A DNA stretch of 11,018 bases from Alphaproteobacteria bacterium (GCA_015654715.1 JAATGK010000116.1:1-11018); one strand, 5' to 3'; shown: positions 1 to 6,099, counted from the first letter of the stretch. Program-made: numbers and translations. The notes: generated from the sequence alone by a model not told the origin.

Positions 1-1
1 C

Positions 2-922
2 GCCCATTCGGTCTATTGCGGTTATCGCGACGAGACCAATGCGCGCAATTTCCCCGGCCTCAATTTCGACCGCGCCGAGATGAAGGACGCGGTAGCCTAC
101 GCCCACGACCACGGCGCCAAGATTCTGATCGCCCTCAACACCTTTATGCGCGCCGGGTCCACCGATTTGTGGAAGCGCGGCGTCGATGATGCGGTAGCGA
201 CCGGTGCCGATGCGCTGATCCTGGCCGATGTCGGTCTGGTCGAATACACCCGCAATACCCATCCCAAGCAGCGCCTGCATTTGTCGGTGCAAGCTGCCGC
301 CGCGACGCCCGAGGCCATCGCCTTTTATCGCGACCGTTTCGGCATCGCCCGGGTGGTGCTGCCGCGCGTCCTCACGGTGGAAGAGATCGCCCGCCTGACG
401 GCGCACGCGGCGCCGTGCGAGACCGAGGTCTTCGTCTTCGGCGGGCTGTGCGTGATGGCGGAAGGGCGCTGCATGCTGTCGTCCTATGCCACCGGCAAGT
501 CGCCCAATATGACGGGTGTGTGCTCGCCGCCGAGCCATGTCAGCTATCGCGAGGAAAGCGATGCGTTGGTGGCCTCTGTCGGCGGCTTCACGGTAGAGCG
601 TTTTGAACGCGGCGAGGCGGCCGGTTATCCGACGCTGTGCAAGGGCCGGTTCGAGGCGCAAGGCGCCGTCAGCCATCTGTTCGAAGACCCGGTGAGTCTG
701 AACGCCGTCGAGCTGTTGCCGCGGCTGGCCGAAATCGGCGTTACCGCTTTCAAGATCGAAGGGCGTCAGCGCGGCCGGGCCTACATCTCGGCCGTGGTGC
801 GCGCCTTCCGCAAAGCGATCGACGCCATGGCGGTTGGCGGCTCGGTCGATTACGACGAATTGCACGCCCTCACCGAAGGTCAGCGCGACACCGTTGGCGC
901 CTACAAAAAGGCTTGGCGATGA
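2..922 (+). CDS. ubiU: UbiU, O2-independent ubiquinone hydroxylation protein (U32 peptidase family), 5' partial
   Basis: The open frame runs from the left edge (first codon at base 2) to TGA at 920-922, giving 306 visible residues. E. coli UbiU has about 331, so roughly 20-25 N-terminal residues lie outside the window; the internal ATG at 80 is not the start. The first residues (AHSVYCGYRDETNARNFPGL) match the N-terminal region of UbiU. Four cysteines, with codons at 449, 470, 521 and 638, are spaced 7, 17 and 39 residues apart. That is the spacing of the 4Fe-4S ligands C169, C176, C193 and C232 that I recall for E. coli UbiU. UbiU works with UbiV in the cytoplasm to hydroxylate the ubiquinone ring without O2, probably with prephenate as oxygen donor. 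The next gene is ubiV, overlapping by 4 bases, which settles UbiU over other U32 proteins such as RlhA or TrhP. UbiT is not in the window and may lie to the left. Confidence 0.93.
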   Translation, partial: AHSVYCGYRDETNARNFPGLNFDRAEMKDAVAYAHDHGAKILIALNTFMRAGSTDLWKRGVDDAVATGADALILADVGLVEYTRNTHPKQRLHLSVQAAAATPEAIAFYRDRFGIARVVLPRVLTVEEIARLTAHAAPCETEVFVFGGLCVMAEGRCMLSSYATGKSPNMTGVCSPPSHVSYREESDALVASVGGFTVERFERGEAAGYPTLCKGRFEAQGAVSHLFEDPVSLNAVELLPRLAEIGVTAFKIEGRQRGRAYISAVVRAFRKAIDAMAVGGSVDYDELHALTEGQRDTVGAYKKAWR

Positions 923-1818
923 GCGACGTGGCGCGCCTTTCCCTGACTTTGGGGCCGGTCCTTTACAATTGGCCGAAGCCCCGCTGGGTCGATTTCTACA
1001 GCCGTATCGCCGACGAGGCGCCGGTCGATCGCGTCTGCATCGGCGAAGTTGTTTGCTCCAAGCGCAAGCCGTTCATCGATGAGGTCATCCTCGACGTGGT
1101 CGACCGGCTCGAGCGCGGCGGCAAGGAAGTGGTCTATTCGACCCTGGCGCTGCCCACCACCAAGCGCGAGATCAGAGACATCGGCGACGTGATCCAGGCC
1201 GGTTACATGATCGAGGCCAACGACATCGCCACCGTGCATCTGTTGAACGGCCGCCCGCACATCGTCGGACCCTTCATCAACATCTACAACGAGGATGCGC
1301 TTGGGCTGCATCTGAATCTCGGCGCCACGCGCGTCTGCCTGCCGCCCGAATTGCCGTTCGAATCGATCCGCACCATGGCGGCGGGCAACAGCGCGGTGGA
1401 GGTATTTGCCTTCGGCCGCCCGCCGCTGGCGCTGTCGGCGCGTTGCTATGCCGCCCGGTCCGCCAAGATGACCAAGGATTCCTGCCAGTTCGTCTGCGAG
1501 GCGCATAGCGACGGCATGGATGTCTTGACCCTCGACGGCGTGCCGTTCCTCGCCGTCAACGGCATCCAGACTCAAGGCTATGTCGTGACCGCCGCCGTCA
1601 ATCACGTCGCGGCCTTGCGCGAGGCGGGCGTGGTGGCGTTGCGCCTGTCGCCGCAGACCTGTGACATGATCCGGGTGGCGCAGATTTTCCGCGACCTCGC
1701 CGACGGCAGTACGACGCCGCATGAGGCCGTAGAGGCGCTTGCCGTATTGCACTTGCCGGGGCCGTTGTCGGACGGCTTCCTGCGCGGGCTTCCCGGCTGC
1801 ACGGCCGACGTCGACTAA
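919..1818 (+). CDS. ubiV: UbiV, O2-independent ubiquinone hydroxylation protein (U32 peptidase family)
   Basis: This 299-residue protein starts at ATG 919 inside the end of ubiU (ATGA overlap), which implies translational coupling. The frame is open further upstream to 637, but that stretch is antisense-like arginine-rich shadow of ubiU, so the ATG at 919 is chosen. The N-terminus (LTLGPVLYNWPKPRWVDFY) and the motif GEVVCSKR are typical of UbiV. Cysteines at residues 46, 176, 189 and 193 match the 4Fe-4S ligands C39, C180, C193 and C197 recalled for E. coli UbiV: the 13- and 4-residue spacings are exact, and only the N-terminal offset differs. UbiV forms a heterodimer with UbiU and supports ubiquinone synthesis under anoxia or very low O2. 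It thus supplies the quinone used by the cytochrome bd oxidase encoded 4 kb downstream. Its TAA overlaps the stop of the convergent copper chaperone gene. Confidence 0.94.
   Translation: MSDVARLSLTLGPVLYNWPKPRWVDFYSRIADEAPVDRVCIGEVVCSKRKPFIDEVILDVVDRLERGGKEVVYSTLALPTTKREIRDIGDVIQAGYMIEANDIATVHLLNGRPHIVGPFINIYNEDALGLHLNLGATRVCLPPELPFESIRTMAAGNSAVEVFAFGRPPLALSARCYAARSAKMTKDSCQFVCEAHSDGMDVLTLDGVPFLAVNGIQTQGYVVTAAVNHVAALREAGVVALRLSPQTCDMIRVAQIFRDLADGSTTPHEAVEALAVLHLPGPLSDGFLRGLPGCTADVD
1815..1818. other. Overlapping convergent stop codons of ubiV and the copper chaperone gene
   Basis: The ubiV stop TAA occupies 1816-1818 and the opposite-strand TAG of the copper chaperone occupies 1815-1817. There is no room for a terminator between them, so each transcript must run antisense into the other gene before it ends. 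Confidence 0.9.
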
Positions 1819-2240
1819 TTTCCCGTCGCAGTTTTCACGGCAAAGTTCGCGATCACCTGCGAGCCGTCGGCAAATTTCAGCGTCACCGCTACGTTCGTGC
1901 CGGGCTTGAGGCCTTTGGGGGCCATGCACATCACATGATAGCCGCCGGGCGCGAAGTGGAACGTGCCGCCGGCCGGCACCGTGACGTTGTCCACCATCAT
2001 CATGTGCACCATGCCGCCCATTTCGTGGGTCATATGCAGCATCGCCGTGCCGCACGCGGGTGAGCTGATGCCGGTCAATACCAGCGGCGTCTTGTCGGGA
2101 TTGTGGAGCGTGAAATAGCCGCCTGCCGGATTGTCGCCGGGCAGGGCGCGGATCCAGCCGTCCGACACCACGGGGGCCGCCGTAGCCGCGACGGAAAATC
2201 CGGCGCTCAAGATGAGAGCTGTGAGAAGACGTCGTGTCAT
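1815..2240 (-). CDS. Periplasmic copper chaperone PCu(A)C (DUF461 family)
   Basis: A 141-residue secreted protein. Residues 1-22 form a signal peptide: MTRRLL, then a hydrophobic stretch ending in ATAA-PVV, with cleavage likely after Ala21 or Ala22. The mature part is a small cupredoxin-like beta domain. The Cu(I) motif H-x10-M-x21-H-x-M fits exactly at His69, Met80, His102 and Met104, next to the family signature GGYHVM. The stretch around residues 67-82 is unusually rich in Met and His. Family members deliver Cu(I) to the CuA or CuB sites of heme-copper oxidases in the periplasm. No heme-copper oxidase or Sco-like partner is in the window, so its client is unknown; bd oxidase contains no copper. 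The start is ATG 2240, with only a weak upstream GCGGGA as ribosome site. Its TAG shares bases 1816-1817 with the ubiV stop. Confidence 0.93.
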   Translation of the reverse strand: MTRRLLTALILSAGFSVAATAAPVVSDGWIRALPGDNPAGGYFTLHNPDKTPLVLTGISSPACGTAMLHMTHEMGGMVHMMMVDNVTVPAGGTFHFAPGGYHVMCMAPKGLKPGTNVAVTLKFADGSQVIANFAVKTATGN

Positions 2241-2529
2241 GAATAGTCCCGCGGAGATTTCGCAGGCCAGCTTCGGACGGACGGCTTCAGTGGGTCAAGA
2301 GGGGAGAAAAAGGTGCGCCTGCCGGCCCGGATCTAGAGCCGGACAGGCGCAATCGGCTGGATCTCGTTTGGCGGGGGTGCACAACGAACGAGAATCCGGG
2401 GCCAAAACACTTCGTCTTTAAGTCGTAGGAGATAAGCGACCACATTTTCGTGGGTACAAGGGGACGCGCGGCCAAGGCTTGGGGCTTGCCCGGCCGTCAA
2501 GGAGAAGATTGTGCTTAAGGCTCGTGCGA
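2241..2529. other. Intergenic region upstream of the copper chaperone gene
   Basis: No convincing gene lies in these 289 bases. The stretch 2241-2304 must hold the leader and probably the promoter of the minus-strand copper chaperone gene. A TTGACC on the minus strand (2298-2293) could be a -35 element, but the hexamer 17 bases on (CGAAGC) is a poor -10. A strong minus-strand terminator sits at 2305-2350. The part from 2351 to 2529 is the 3' side of the small ORF at 2530-2751; a GTG-started minus frame (2333-2533) crosses it but has no recognisable protein character. Confidence 0.5.
2305..2350 (-). terminator. Rho-independent terminator, minus strand
   Basis: Bases 2315-2326 pair with 2338-2350 to give a 12-bp GC-rich stem with a single bulged base (2343) and an 11-base loop (2327-2337). 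Read on the minus strand, the stem is followed by ACCTTTTTCT (the A run at 2307-2311). This is the classic layout for a transcript arriving from the right, most likely the small ORF at 2530-2751. It also insulates the copper chaperone gene from read-through. Confidence 0.75.
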
Positions 2530-2751
2530 TCACGTATGGTCTCCCGGCATCGCGTTTTGTTCGAATTTCCTCGCGATCTTGAGGAGGCCTTCGCGCCCCG
2601 TGCCGGCTGTTGCAGCAGCCAGACGGAGTTCTCCGGCAACGGTAGCGAGGCGTTTGCGGATAACATCCGATCTCGCGCAGGCGCGTTCGATTAGATTATG
2701 CTCTGCAGCATTCTCTTCTTCGTATCGCCGTTTGAAATCTTCCGCCGACAT
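2530..2751 (-). CDS. Small hypothetical protein, 73 residues, probably all helical
   Basis: I do not recognise this protein. The frame continues upstream to 2796, but I choose the ATG at 2751 because it follows a modest ribosome site (GGA about 7 bases upstream) and because the sequence becomes protein-like there (MSAEDFKRRYEEENAAEHNL). It is rich in Glu, Arg, Lys and Ala in a heptad-like pattern, with no signal peptide, membrane segment or cysteine motif (one Cys), so a small soluble helical or coiled-coil protein is likely. Its GC content, counted by hand, is about 57%, and it uses AGA, AGG and CTA codons that look uncommon in its neighbours. It lies on the same strand as the fixLJ-like genes, in the place where fixK would follow in Bradyrhizobium, but a 211-base gap separates it from the receiver gene. 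A terminator lies 180 bases downstream. It could be spurious. Confidence 0.5.
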   Translation of the reverse strand: MSAEDFKRRYEEENAAEHNLIERACARSDVIRKRLATVAGELRLAAATAGTGREGLLKIARKFEQNAMPGDHT

Positions 2752-2888
2752 CTTGTTTCCGTCCCAACGTGTTTGATGACGGCAGAATGGACGCATTTAA
2801 GAATGGTTGTAAGTTCGGGATTTCCCTGATGCCGCACTTTGGAAAGGATTTGCTAACCATCCTTTTGCTGCGTGGGGTTGAGATTTTG

Positions 2889-2922
2889 GGCGCACCGATG
2901 CGCCATGCCCGCAATGCGGGCA
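2889..2922 (-). repeat. Two tandem hairpins downstream of the receiver gene
   Basis: On the plus strand, TGCCCGC-AAT-GCGGGCA (2906-2922) is a perfect 7-bp inverted repeat with a 3-base spacer. Immediately beside it, GGCGCA-CCGA-TGCGCC (2889-2904) is a perfect 6-bp stem with a 4-base loop (TCGG on the minus strand). They lie about 40 bases past the stop of the minus-strand receiver gene. No U-run follows (the minus strand reads CAAAATCTC), so they may be a Rho-assisted 3' end or an mRNA-stabilising structure rather than a canonical terminator. Confidence 0.5.
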
Positions 2923-2962
2923 CTACGGATGCGGTCCGCGGCGTGATGGCCGAAAGATGCAA

Positions 2963-3316
2963 TCAGGCGGGAGTTGGGCGCGCGTGCTTGAGCCACAACA
3001 CGAGTTGTTCTTCGGGCACGGGCTTGTGCAGCAGCGTCACGCCGATGCGGGCCGCGCGTGGTTCGAGGGAGGGATCGCTGCGCCCGGTCATCATCAGCGC
3101 CGGCGTCTGATCGCCTTTCGCGCGAAGATGTTCGAGCAGATCGAGTCCGGTCATGCCGGGCATGTGCTGGTCGACCAGAAGGCAGTCGGGTTTCAAGTTG
3201 GCGTGCTCAAGGAACTGCTCCGCCGACGCATGATCACGGACTTCGTAGCCATAGGATTCGAGCAAGGCCCGCGTTGAATCGCGTACTGCGTCGTCGTCGT
3301 CGATGATATCAACCAT
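2963..3316 (-). CDS. Single-domain response regulator (receiver only), Rrp1-like
   Basis: A 117-residue stand-alone CheY-like receiver with no output domain. The acidic pocket is in IIDDDDAVRDS (Asp6-Asp9), the phosphoacceptor is Asp49 (LLVDQHMPGMTG), and Thr77 (MMTG) and Lys98 (HKP) complete the active site. The protein ends just after the fifth helix. I choose the ATG at 3316; a TTG three codons upstream (3325) is possible but less likely. It lies 98 bases downstream of the fixJ-like gene on the same strand. In Bradyrhizobium, as I recall, fixL-fixJ is followed by a similar single receiver (rrp1) and then fixK2, so this is probably a third component of the same pathway. It could act as a phosphate sink or feedback partner for the kinase. 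Its exact role is inference. Confidence 0.88.
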   Translation of the reverse strand: MVDIIDDDDAVRDSTRALLESYGYEVRDHASAEQFLEHANLKPDCLLVDQHMPGMTGLDLLEHLRAKGDQTPALMMTGRSDPSLEPRAARIGVTLLHKPVPEEQLVLWLKHARPTPA

Positions 3317-3413
3317 GGTCGCCAAACCGGGAGCCCCGAAAGCCTCTGAAACGATGGGCTATTTAACCGGAACGCGAAATCTGCGAAATACGGAGAAGTG
3401 CCTAATCCTTCCG

Positions 3414-4016
3414 CTAGGAGGGGATCGACAGCGCCTTGCGCACCAGATCGGCGAGGTTGCCGGCATCCATCTTTTCCATGACGCGGGCGCGATGGATTTC
3501 CACCGTGCGCGGGGAGATGGACAGTTCGTGAGCGATCACCTTGTTCGCCTTGCCGGCGACAATAAGATCAAGGACTTGATGCTCCCGGTCGGTCAATAGC
3601 GCCAGCCTGGCGGCGGCGCCACGGGCTTCCTTGACCAGGTCGCCTGCCATCGAGGCACGATCGATGGCCCGGCGGACGCTGTCGAGCAAAACCGGCTCGT
3701 CGAACGGCTTTTCGAGGAAATCGACCGCACCGGCCTTCATGGCGCCGACGGCGATCGGGATATCGGCATGGCCGGTCATCACGATCACCTGCAGCGGTGA
3801 GCGGCGGGCCACCAGCTCCTTCTGCAGGGCGATGCCATCCATTTCAGGCATCTGCACGTCGACGATCAGGCAGCCGACCGATTCAGGGGCTTCGCTGGCG
3901 AGGAACGAGCTTGCCGATTCGTAAGCTTTGCTGGCGTAGCCAGATGCTGAAAGCAGCAGCGCAAGGGAATCGCGAATATCGGGATCGTCATCGACAATGA
4001 AAACGGATTCGGCCAT
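3414..4016 (-). CDS. fixJ: FixJ-like response regulator (receiver plus LuxR/FixJ DNA-binding domain)
   Basis: A 200-residue NarL/FixJ-family transcription factor; FixJ is usually about 204. The receiver spans residues 1-120, with acidic pocket Asp9-Asp11, phosphoacceptor Asp53 (LIVDVQMPEMDG), Thr81 and Lys103 (EKPF). The helix-turn-helix domain spans about residues 138-200 and begins LTDREHQVLDLIVAGKANK, with SPRTVEIHRARVMEKM as the recognition region. The frame is open upstream to 4118 inside the kinase gene, but the ATG at 4016 begins a proper receiver (MAESVFIVDDDPDIRDS) and lies 4 bases after the kinase stop, so the two genes are co-transcribed and coupled. It should be phosphorylated by the kinase and bind promoters, with the divergent cyd operon the nearest candidate. 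The symbol reflects similarity; because the partner kinase is altered, strict FixJ function is not proven. Confidence 0.88.
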   Translation of the reverse strand: MAESVFIVDDDPDIRDSLALLLSASGYASKAYESASSFLASEAPESVGCLIVDVQMPEMDGIALQKELVARRSPLQVIVMTGHADIPIAVGAMKAGAVDFLEKPFDEPVLLDSVRRAIDRASMAGDLVKEARGAAARLALLTDREHQVLDLIVAGKANKVIAHELSISPRTVEIHRARVMEKMDAGNLADLVRKALSIPS

Positions 4017-4020
4017 CGGA

Positions 4021-5541
4021 TCAATCCACCATGCGTTTTGTAGCCGGCAGAATGAACTGGAAGACGGTCCCTCCGCTCGGATTGGGAACCATCGTAAGCC
4101 GGCCGCCATGAGCTTCAATGATTGAGCGGCTGATTGCTAGTCCTATTCCCATTCCGCCCGCCTTGGTAGTCACAAACGGACGAAACAGGCGCTCGGCCAG
4201 TTCTTCGGAGACCCCTGAGCCGGTGTCCTTGACGCTCACCTGTACCCACGTCCCGTTCACGGGCGCCGTCGTTACGGTCAGCTCGCGCCGCTCCGATTGC
4301 GCCATCGCGTCGGCCGCATTGCGCAAGAGATTCACTAGCACCTGCTGGATCTCGACCTTGTCGATCAAGACCGGCTCCAGCCCGGACGCCAGGACCAGCG
4401 TCATCTTGATGGCGTCGGCGCGGGTGCCGATCAGACCGAGGGCGAGCGCGTCTTCCGTTACGGCATTGATGTCTTCGAAAGTCCTTTTGGAATCGCGTTT
4501 TTCGACGAAATCTCGCAAGCGCTGGATGATGTGTCCGGCCCTGAGCGCCTGTTCGCCAGCCTTAACCACCGCCTCATAAGCCTTGGCCTTGGCGGCGGGA
4601 TCGGTCGAGTCGATCAGTCGCTTGGCGACGTTGGTGTAGTTGAGGACCGCCGTCAGGGGCTGATTAAGTTCATGAGCAATCGCGGCGGAGACCTGGCCCA
4701 TTTCGTTGACCCGGGCGACGTGGGAAAGCTCGGCCGACAGGGCCTGCATCCGCGCGCCGGCCAGCTTTTTTTCGGTGATGTCACGTACGGTTTTGGAGGC
4801 ACCGATCACCACGCCGGCCGAATCGCGTATCGGTGACACCGTGACCGAGACGTCGATCGGCTTGCCGTCTTTCCGCAGGCGGACGGTTTCGTAATGCTCG
4901 ATCGCTTCGCCGGCGCGGACACGTTTCATGATGCCGGCTTCTTCGCCGATGAGGTCCGGCGGGAACAGACGGATGATGGGGGTGCCGATCATTTCGGTGG
5001 CGCTGTAGCCGAACAGGGTCTCGGCGGCGCGATTCCAACTCGTGATCATGCCGTCCAGGGTTTTCGACATGATGGCGTCGTTGGCGGAATCGACGATCGC
5101 CGCCAGGAACGAGCGCTGTTCGGCATGGATGGCGCGCTCGAGCTGCAGGCCCGTGAGGTCCTGAACCACCACCACGAACATGCGACGGCTGTCATGCACG
5201 CCTTCGCCGACCGACAGGAAGACGGGAAATTCCGAACCGTCTTTGCGCCGCCCGGTAAGTTCGCGTCCGGTGCCGGTGGCATTGGCCTTGCCCGTGTCCT
5301 GGAATTGGACCAGCCGGGCGTCGTATTCCTCGCGGAACGGAGCGGCGAGCAGCATGGCAATGCCGTGGCCCAGGACCTCGTCGCGCCGGTATTGGAACAT
5401 CGACTCGCAGGCCGTACTGAAGACGCTGATCAGCCCGCGGTCGTCGATCGCCATGACGCCGTTGACCGCGGCGGCGACCACTGCTTCGAACAGCGGGTCG
5501 TCCCACGGCGGTAGGCTGGAGCGAGGAAGCGGCTGGGACAT
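4021..5541 (-). CDS. FixL-like PAS-PAS sensor histidine kinase lacking the canonical heme His
   Basis: A 506-residue soluble kinase with no membrane segment. PAS1 is at about 15-130, PAS2 at about 144-262, a HisKA dimerisation domain with phospho-acceptor His290 (IAHELNQPLTAVLNY) follows, then an HATPase domain at about 385-500 (N box VNLLRNAADAM, G1 DTGSGV, F box LFRPFVTTK, G2 GMGIGLAISRSII). The H-box and PAS1 are closely FixL-like (GTGRELTGRRKDGSEFP). In FixL of B. japonicum, as I recall it, heme-ligand His200 and ligand-sensing Arg220 are 20 residues apart. Here Arg93 is kept, but the residue 20 before it is Tyr73 (FREEYDARL), not His. PAS2 has no His in that place either. The signal sensed is therefore uncertain: perhaps redox, another ligand, or heme held differently. 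The start at ATG 5541 follows a close AGGA. It is co-transcribed with the fixJ-like gene and divergent from cydPABX. Confidence 0.9.
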   Translation of the reverse strand: MSQPLPRSSLPPWDDPLFEAVVAAAVNGVMAIDDRGLISVFSTACESMFQYRRDEVLGHGIAMLLAAPFREEYDARLVQFQDTGKANATGTGRELTGRRKDGSEFPVFLSVGEGVHDSRRMFVVVVQDLTGLQLERAIHAEQRSFLAAIVDSANDAIMSKTLDGMITSWNRAAETLFGYSATEMIGTPIIRLFPPDLIGEEAGIMKRVRAGEAIEHYETVRLRKDGKPIDVSVTVSPIRDSAGVVIGASKTVRDITEKKLAGARMQALSAELSHVARVNEMGQVSAAIAHELNQPLTAVLNYTNVAKRLIDSTDPAAKAKAYEAVVKAGEQALRAGHIIQRLRDFVEKRDSKRTFEDINAVTEDALALGLIGTRADAIKMTLVLASGLEPVLIDKVEIQQVLVNLLRNAADAMAQSERRELTVTTAPVNGTWVQVSVKDTGSGVSEELAERLFRPFVTTKAGGMGIGLAISRSIIEAHGGRLTMVPNPSGGTVFQFILPATKRMVD

Positions 5542-5781
5542 TTTTCCTGTAGTTTTTATTCATTACACTTCTAGCAAATTGCACTCGCCGCGCATACACA
5601 CAGGGCGGGTAGCGGCGTTGTTTTTCCCATACTTTCTTCGGGTTGGTGAGTACGTCCACCTGTGGCACCTGCGAGGTGGTCGCAATCTCAATAGCGTGGC
5701 GGAAGGGGGCGGCATGTTGTCCCCCCAAGGTTATTCCCTCTGCACTTTTTCTTAGAACAATGAGAGTCTTCGACTGTGATT

Positions 5782-5795
5782 TTGACGGTTGTCAG
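5782..5795 (+). promoter_or_regulatory. FNR/FixK/DNR-family-like binding site (TTGAC-N4-GTCAG)
   Basis: TTGACGGTTGTCAG is an inverted repeat of TGAC around GGTT. It matches the CRP/FNR-family consensus TTGAY-N4-RTCAA in nine of ten defined positions, the last A being G. It is the only such match I noticed in the gap between the sensor operon and the cyd operon. It is centred about 152 bases before cydP; if it acted at -41.5, transcription would start near 5830, leaving a leader of about 110 bases. No CRP/FNR regulator gene is in the window. Confidence 0.45.
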
Positions 5796-5890
5796 CACCG
5801 CCGTGGGGGCGAAACGCCGAAGATCTTGCCCTGGCTGACAGGGAGCCCCTGACGCAGCGCCGGCCCGCCCAAGTCACGTTAACCGCCCTT

Positions 5891-5907
5891 GCCGGTGCCG
5901 AACCGGC
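5891..5907 (+). promoter_or_regulatory. Hairpin in the probable cyd leader
   Basis: GCCGGT and ACCGGC form a perfect 6-bp stem with a 5-base loop (GCCGA), ending 33 bases before the cydP start. No U-run follows, so it is not a terminator; it may fold in the 5' untranslated region. A second short stem (CCCTG/CAGGG) lies at 5829-5843. Confidence 0.35.
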
Positions 5908-5940
5908 GAAAGTTGGTTGGAACGAACGGAAGAACGGGAA

Positions 5941-6099
5941 ATGAAACGTCCGATTTTGTGGAAGGACATCGTCGCGGTTTTGGCGATCAAGGTCGTCCTT
6001 CTGACCGGCCTTTATGTTGCGTTCTTCAGTCCGTCCCACCGGATTGTTGCCGATACGGCCGCCGTCTCCGACCGGCTCCTCGGCACAGACCATCGCTAG
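5941..6099 (+). CDS. cydP: CydP, putative small subunit of cytochrome bd oxidase
   Basis: A 52-residue protein with a short basic N-terminus (MKRPILWKDI), one membrane helix at about residues 10-30 (VAVLAIKVVLLTGLYVAFF) and a short polar tail. This fits the small CydP family, encoded just upstream of cydA in many Proteobacteria, whose role in assembly or stability is not well defined. The start is ATG 5941 with GGAAG about 8 bases upstream; an in-frame TTG at 5917 would add eight charged residues and is less likely. Its TAG at 6097-6099 lies 9 bases before cydA, and the cydA ribosome site (AGGA) overlaps this stop, so translation is probably coupled. The family call rests on position, length and topology as well as the sequence pattern. 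Confidence 0.8.
   Translation: MKRPILWKDIVAVLAIKVVLLTGLYVAFFSPSHRIVADTAAVSDRLLGTDHR

Larger units (their letters stand above)
5542..5940. other. Divergent control region between the fixL-like gene and the cyd operon
   Basis: These 399 bases hold no gene that I can support. They must carry the promoters of the minus-strand sensor operon and of the plus-strand cyd operon. The part next to the kinase (about 5542-5585) is AT-rich, with TAATGAATAAAAA on the minus strand as possible -10 material. Inverted repeats are visible at 5656-5661/5674-5679 (CCACCT/AGGTGG), 5705-5709/5721-5725 (GGGGG/CCCCC), 5782-5795 (FNR-like), 5829-5833/5839-5843 (CCCTG/CAGGG) and 5891-5896/5902-5907 (GCCGGT/ACCGGC). No clear sigma-70 pair or sigma-54 element (TGGC-N8-TTGC) was found. 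Confidence 0.6.

Noticed and set aside
637-918. Upstream extension of the ubiV frame
   Set aside because: The extension overlaps ubiU and reads as an Arg-rich shadow; ATG 919 gives the normal UbiV N-terminus and an ATGA coupling.
901-2055. Long minus-strand frame of 384 codons opposite ubiV
   Set aside because: Composition is Arg/Gly/His-rich and protein-unlike, it lies antisense to clear ubiV and crosses the copper chaperone gene in another frame; a GC-rich shadow.
2333-2533. GTG-started minus frame after the small ORF
   Set aside because: Runs into the terminator stem and has no protein-like composition or ribosome site.
2800-2865. TTAA-like and TAACCAT-like bases resembling CtrA sites
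   Set aside because: The matches are partial and would be expected by chance in an AT-richer gap; no full TTAA-N7-TTAA.
2769-3110. Plus-strand frame of 113 codons between the small ORF and the receiver
   Set aside because: Overlaps the receiver gene in antisense and shows no recognisable motif or good ribosome site.
3290-3305. Repeated TCGTCGTCG tract
   Set aside because: It simply encodes the Asp run of the receiver acidic pocket.
5662-5680. TGGCAC as a possible sigma-54 -24 element
   Set aside because: There is no GC/TTGC element at the required -12 spacing.
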